DNA from: JBGCDD01 sp045105075
Lineage (GTDB): Bacteria > Pseudomonadota > Alphaproteobacteria > Rhodobacterales > Rhodobacteraceae
Length of the DNA: 15,322 nucleotides
Assembly (NCBI GenBank): GCA_045105075.1
Contig: JBGCDD010000231.1
Location: 1-15,322, forward strand
Reading direction: 5' to 3'
Part shown: positions 13,508 to 15,322 of the stretch, piece after piece
How the letters are laid out: the number at the start of each line of letters is the position of its first letter
Numbering within the stretch: the stretch's first letter is position 1
Notes under the pieces: generated by a model
What the model was told of the DNA's origin: nothing
Seen by the model: the letters and a program-made list of their open reading frames with translations, nothing else
The model's database searches: none
Position numbers and translations under genes: made by a program

Positions 13508-15322
13508 ATGATTTCTGTTCCCGGCCTGAGCGCCCCGGCCCGTATCCAGATCGACACCTGGGGCATGGCGCATATCCGCGCTGAAACCAGCCAAGATGCG
13601 TTTTTTGTGCAAGGTCTGAATGCCGCGCGCGACCGGCTTTGGCAGATCGATCTGTGGCGCAAACGCGGGCTAGGTCTGTTGGCGGCTGATTTTGGCCCCG
13701 GCTATCTGATGCAGGACCGGGCAGCGCGGCTGTTTCTTTATCGTGGCGATATGCGCGCGGAATGGGCCGCCTATGGTGAAGACGCGCAACAGATTTGCAC
13801 CGCTTTTGCCGCCGGCATCAACGCTGGTATTGATCTGGTCAACGATGGCCTATGGGCGCTACCGCCGGAATTCGCGTTGATGGGCACGTCGCCTGCCAAA
13901 TGGCAAAGCGAGGATGTCGTGCGCATTCGCACCCATGGATTGATTGGCAACGCCGCTTCGGAATTGGCGCGCGCGCAAGTGCTGCGTCTGGGCGATCCCG
14001 ATATTGACCTGCTGCGCGAAACGCTGAACCCACCCGTGCCCGACAGTGAATGGGCGCATTGTGCTGATCTGCCCGCGGATGCGCTGGCGGTCTATGATCT
14101 GGCCTATGCGCCGGTCACCTTTCATACCGACCGGTTGAACGCGACCCTGGCCGAGGCGTCGGAATGGTCGCATGTGGACGGCGCCAAACAGGTGCAGCGC
14201 GTCGAAAAGTCGATGGAGGGGTCGAACAATTGGGCCATTGCGCCCAGCCACACCACAACCGGGCGCGCGATCATGGCCAGCGATCCGCACCGCGCCCATG
14301 CCGCGCCGGCGCTGCGCTATATGGTGCATCTGCAGGCACCCGATCTGAACGTGATTGGCGCAGGCGAAGCCAGCACTCCGGGGATTATGGCCGGGCACAA
14401 CGGGCAGGCCGCCTTTAGCCTGACGATCTTTTGCGCCGATCAGGAAGATGTGATGGTCTATGACACACCGCCCGATGATCCGTTGCACTATACCTATCTG
14501 GACGGCGTTGAAGCGATGCACCAGATTGAAGAGATGTTTGGCGTCAAAGGGGCGCCGGATCAGGCCCTAACGCTGCGGTTCACGCGCCACGGTCCAGTTG
14601 TGTTCCAACAAGGGTCCACTGCTGTTGCCGTGCGCACGGTAGCCGCGCAACCCGGCACCGCGCCCTATTTGTGTGCGCTAAAATCGATGCGTGCCACGTC
14701 GATGGCGGATTTCCGGGCGGTGGTGAAAACCTGGGGCGCGCCAGCGGTCAATTTGGTTTATGCCGACACGGCCGGTGACATCTGTTGGCAGGCCGCGGCC
14801 TTGGTGCCACGCCGCATTGGATGGCGCGGCCTGACCCCGGTCAGCGGTGCGGGTGCGTTTGAATGGGATGGGTTTTTGAACGCCGCCGATCTGCCTGCGC
14901 TGGAGAACCCAAGCCACGGTTTTGTGCATTCCGCCAACGAGATGAACCTGCCCGATGACTGGGATCACGATGCGCGTCCGGTCGGTTTTGAATGGTACGA
15001 AGACGGGCGTGCCGATCGGATCGCCGATGTGATCAGCGCAGGCGGGGCAAGGGATATCGCTGCCAGTTGCGCGCTGCAGACCGACACTTATTCTGATCTT
15101 GCCGCGCGTTTGGTGGCGCTTGTACCGGGGCGCGCGCCAAGCGGGCCGCGCGATCTGCTGCGTGGCTGGGACGCGCGGGCAGAGGCCAATTCTGCCGGTG
15201 CGCTGTTGTTTGAAATCTGGTTGTCCAGTCACCTGCGCCCTGCTTTGCTGGCGCGCGTTGCACCAGATGAAACGCTGCGCGCGATGCTGGTGCCGGGTGA
15301 TATCGTGAGCGTCGTGCGCCTG
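13508..15322 (+). CDS. Penicillin-acylase-family (S45) Ntn hydrolase, 3' end outside window
   Basis: 605 codons, open to the window edge without a stop. S45 enzymes are made as a precursor that cuts itself before a Ser, which becomes the N-terminal nucleophile of the beta chain; they hydrolyse amide bonds of acyl side chains (penicillins, acyl-homoserine lactones, acyl amino acids and peptides). Here the motif is 'MEGSNNWAIAPS', placing the nucleophile at S239 and leaving a 238-residue alpha part plus linker. Other family features are 'WGMAHIRAETSQDAFFVQGL', 'ARDRLWQIDLWRKRGLG' and 'MASDPHRAHAAPALRYMVHL' just after the nucleophile. Unlike the well-studied members it begins directly with the catalytic fold, with no signal peptide, so it should act in the cytosol on imported substrate. 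ATG 13508 has AGGA upstream; the gene follows iclR by 11 bp. The true substrate is unknown. Confidence 0.9.
   Translation, partial: MISVPGLSAPARIQIDTWGMAHIRAETSQDAFFVQGLNAARDRLWQIDLWRKRGLGLLAADFGPGYLMQDRAARLFLYRGDMRAEWAAYGEDAQQICTAFAAGINAGIDLVNDGLWALPPEFALMGTSPAKWQSEDVVRIRTHGLIGNAASELARAQVLRLGDPDIDLLRETLNPPVPDSEWAHCADLPADALAVYDLAYAPVTFHTDRLNATLAEASEWSHVDGAKQVQRVEKSMEGSNNWAIAPSHTTTGRAIMASDPHRAHAAPALRYMVHLQAPDLNVIGAGEASTPGIMAGHNGQAAFSLTIFCADQEDVMVYDTPPDDPLHYTYLDGVEAMHQIEEMFGVKGAPDQALTLRFTRHGPVVFQQGSTAVAVRTVAAQPGTAPYLCALKSMRATSMADFRAVVKTWGAPAVNLVYADTAGDICWQAAALVPRRIGWRGLTPVSGAGAFEWDGFLNAADLPALENPSHGFVHSANEMNLPDDWDHDARPVGFEWYEDGRADRIADVISAGGARDIAASCALQTDTYSDLAARLVALVPGRAPSGPRDLLRGWDARAEANSAGALLFEIWLSSHLRPALLARVAPDETLRAMLVPGDIVSVVRL

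Noticed and set aside
13508..15322. Calling the acylase a beta-lactam resistance or quorum-quenching enzyme
   Set aside because: Family membership alone does not give the substrate, and many S45 proteins have neither activity. The context points to catabolism.

Overview
The window looks like a high-G+C alphaproteobacterial genome, most likely Rhodobacteraceae (Roseobacter type). The evidence is protein family content (a DUF1403 protein paired with an ScpB paralogue, an IS51-group IS3 element, an oligopeptide-type ABC operon rich in peptidases) and GC-biased third positions. No rRNA, tRNA or CRISPR array was seen.

Left end (1-1943): the 3' end of a homoserine-dehydrogenase-like oxidoreductase with a SAF domain, then a complete but broken IS3-family insertion sequence (362-1792) with 27-bp terminal inverted repeats. 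Its two transposase frames are interrupted at three places. At each place, removing 37-38 nt restores the expected family protein, and the three extra segments resemble each other: same length, a CCCG-plus-TC leader at one end, and a 7-bp inverted repeat. They look like copies of a very small palindromic element, and I consider them the most unusual thing in the window. A 151-bp lower-GC gap follows.

Middle left (1944-3472, + strand): a translationally coupled pair, a DUF1403 protein and an ScpB-like condensin subunit, with no ScpA or SMC nearby. The scpB end overlaps the end of the next, convergent operon by 35 bp.

Main block (3438-12521, - strand), in order of transcription: an M81/MlrC-type metallopeptidase, a family-5 periplasmic solute-binding protein, two DppB/DppC-type permeases, a fused double ATP-binding protein, an M20D amidohydrolase and a CPG2-like M20 carboxypeptidase. 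A hairpin with a T-tract sits between the binding-protein gene and the permeases and probably sets stoichiometry. A 19-bp tandem duplication at the 3' end of the M81 gene has created an early stop that removes about ten C-terminal residues.

Right end (12522-15322, + strand): a divergent IclR-family regulator, then a penicillin-acylase-family (S45) Ntn hydrolase without a signal peptide, which runs off the window. Together, the regulator, importer and four cytosolic amide or peptide hydrolases look like one uptake and catabolism system for a small peptide or N-acylated amino compound. The actual substrate cannot be read from the sequence.
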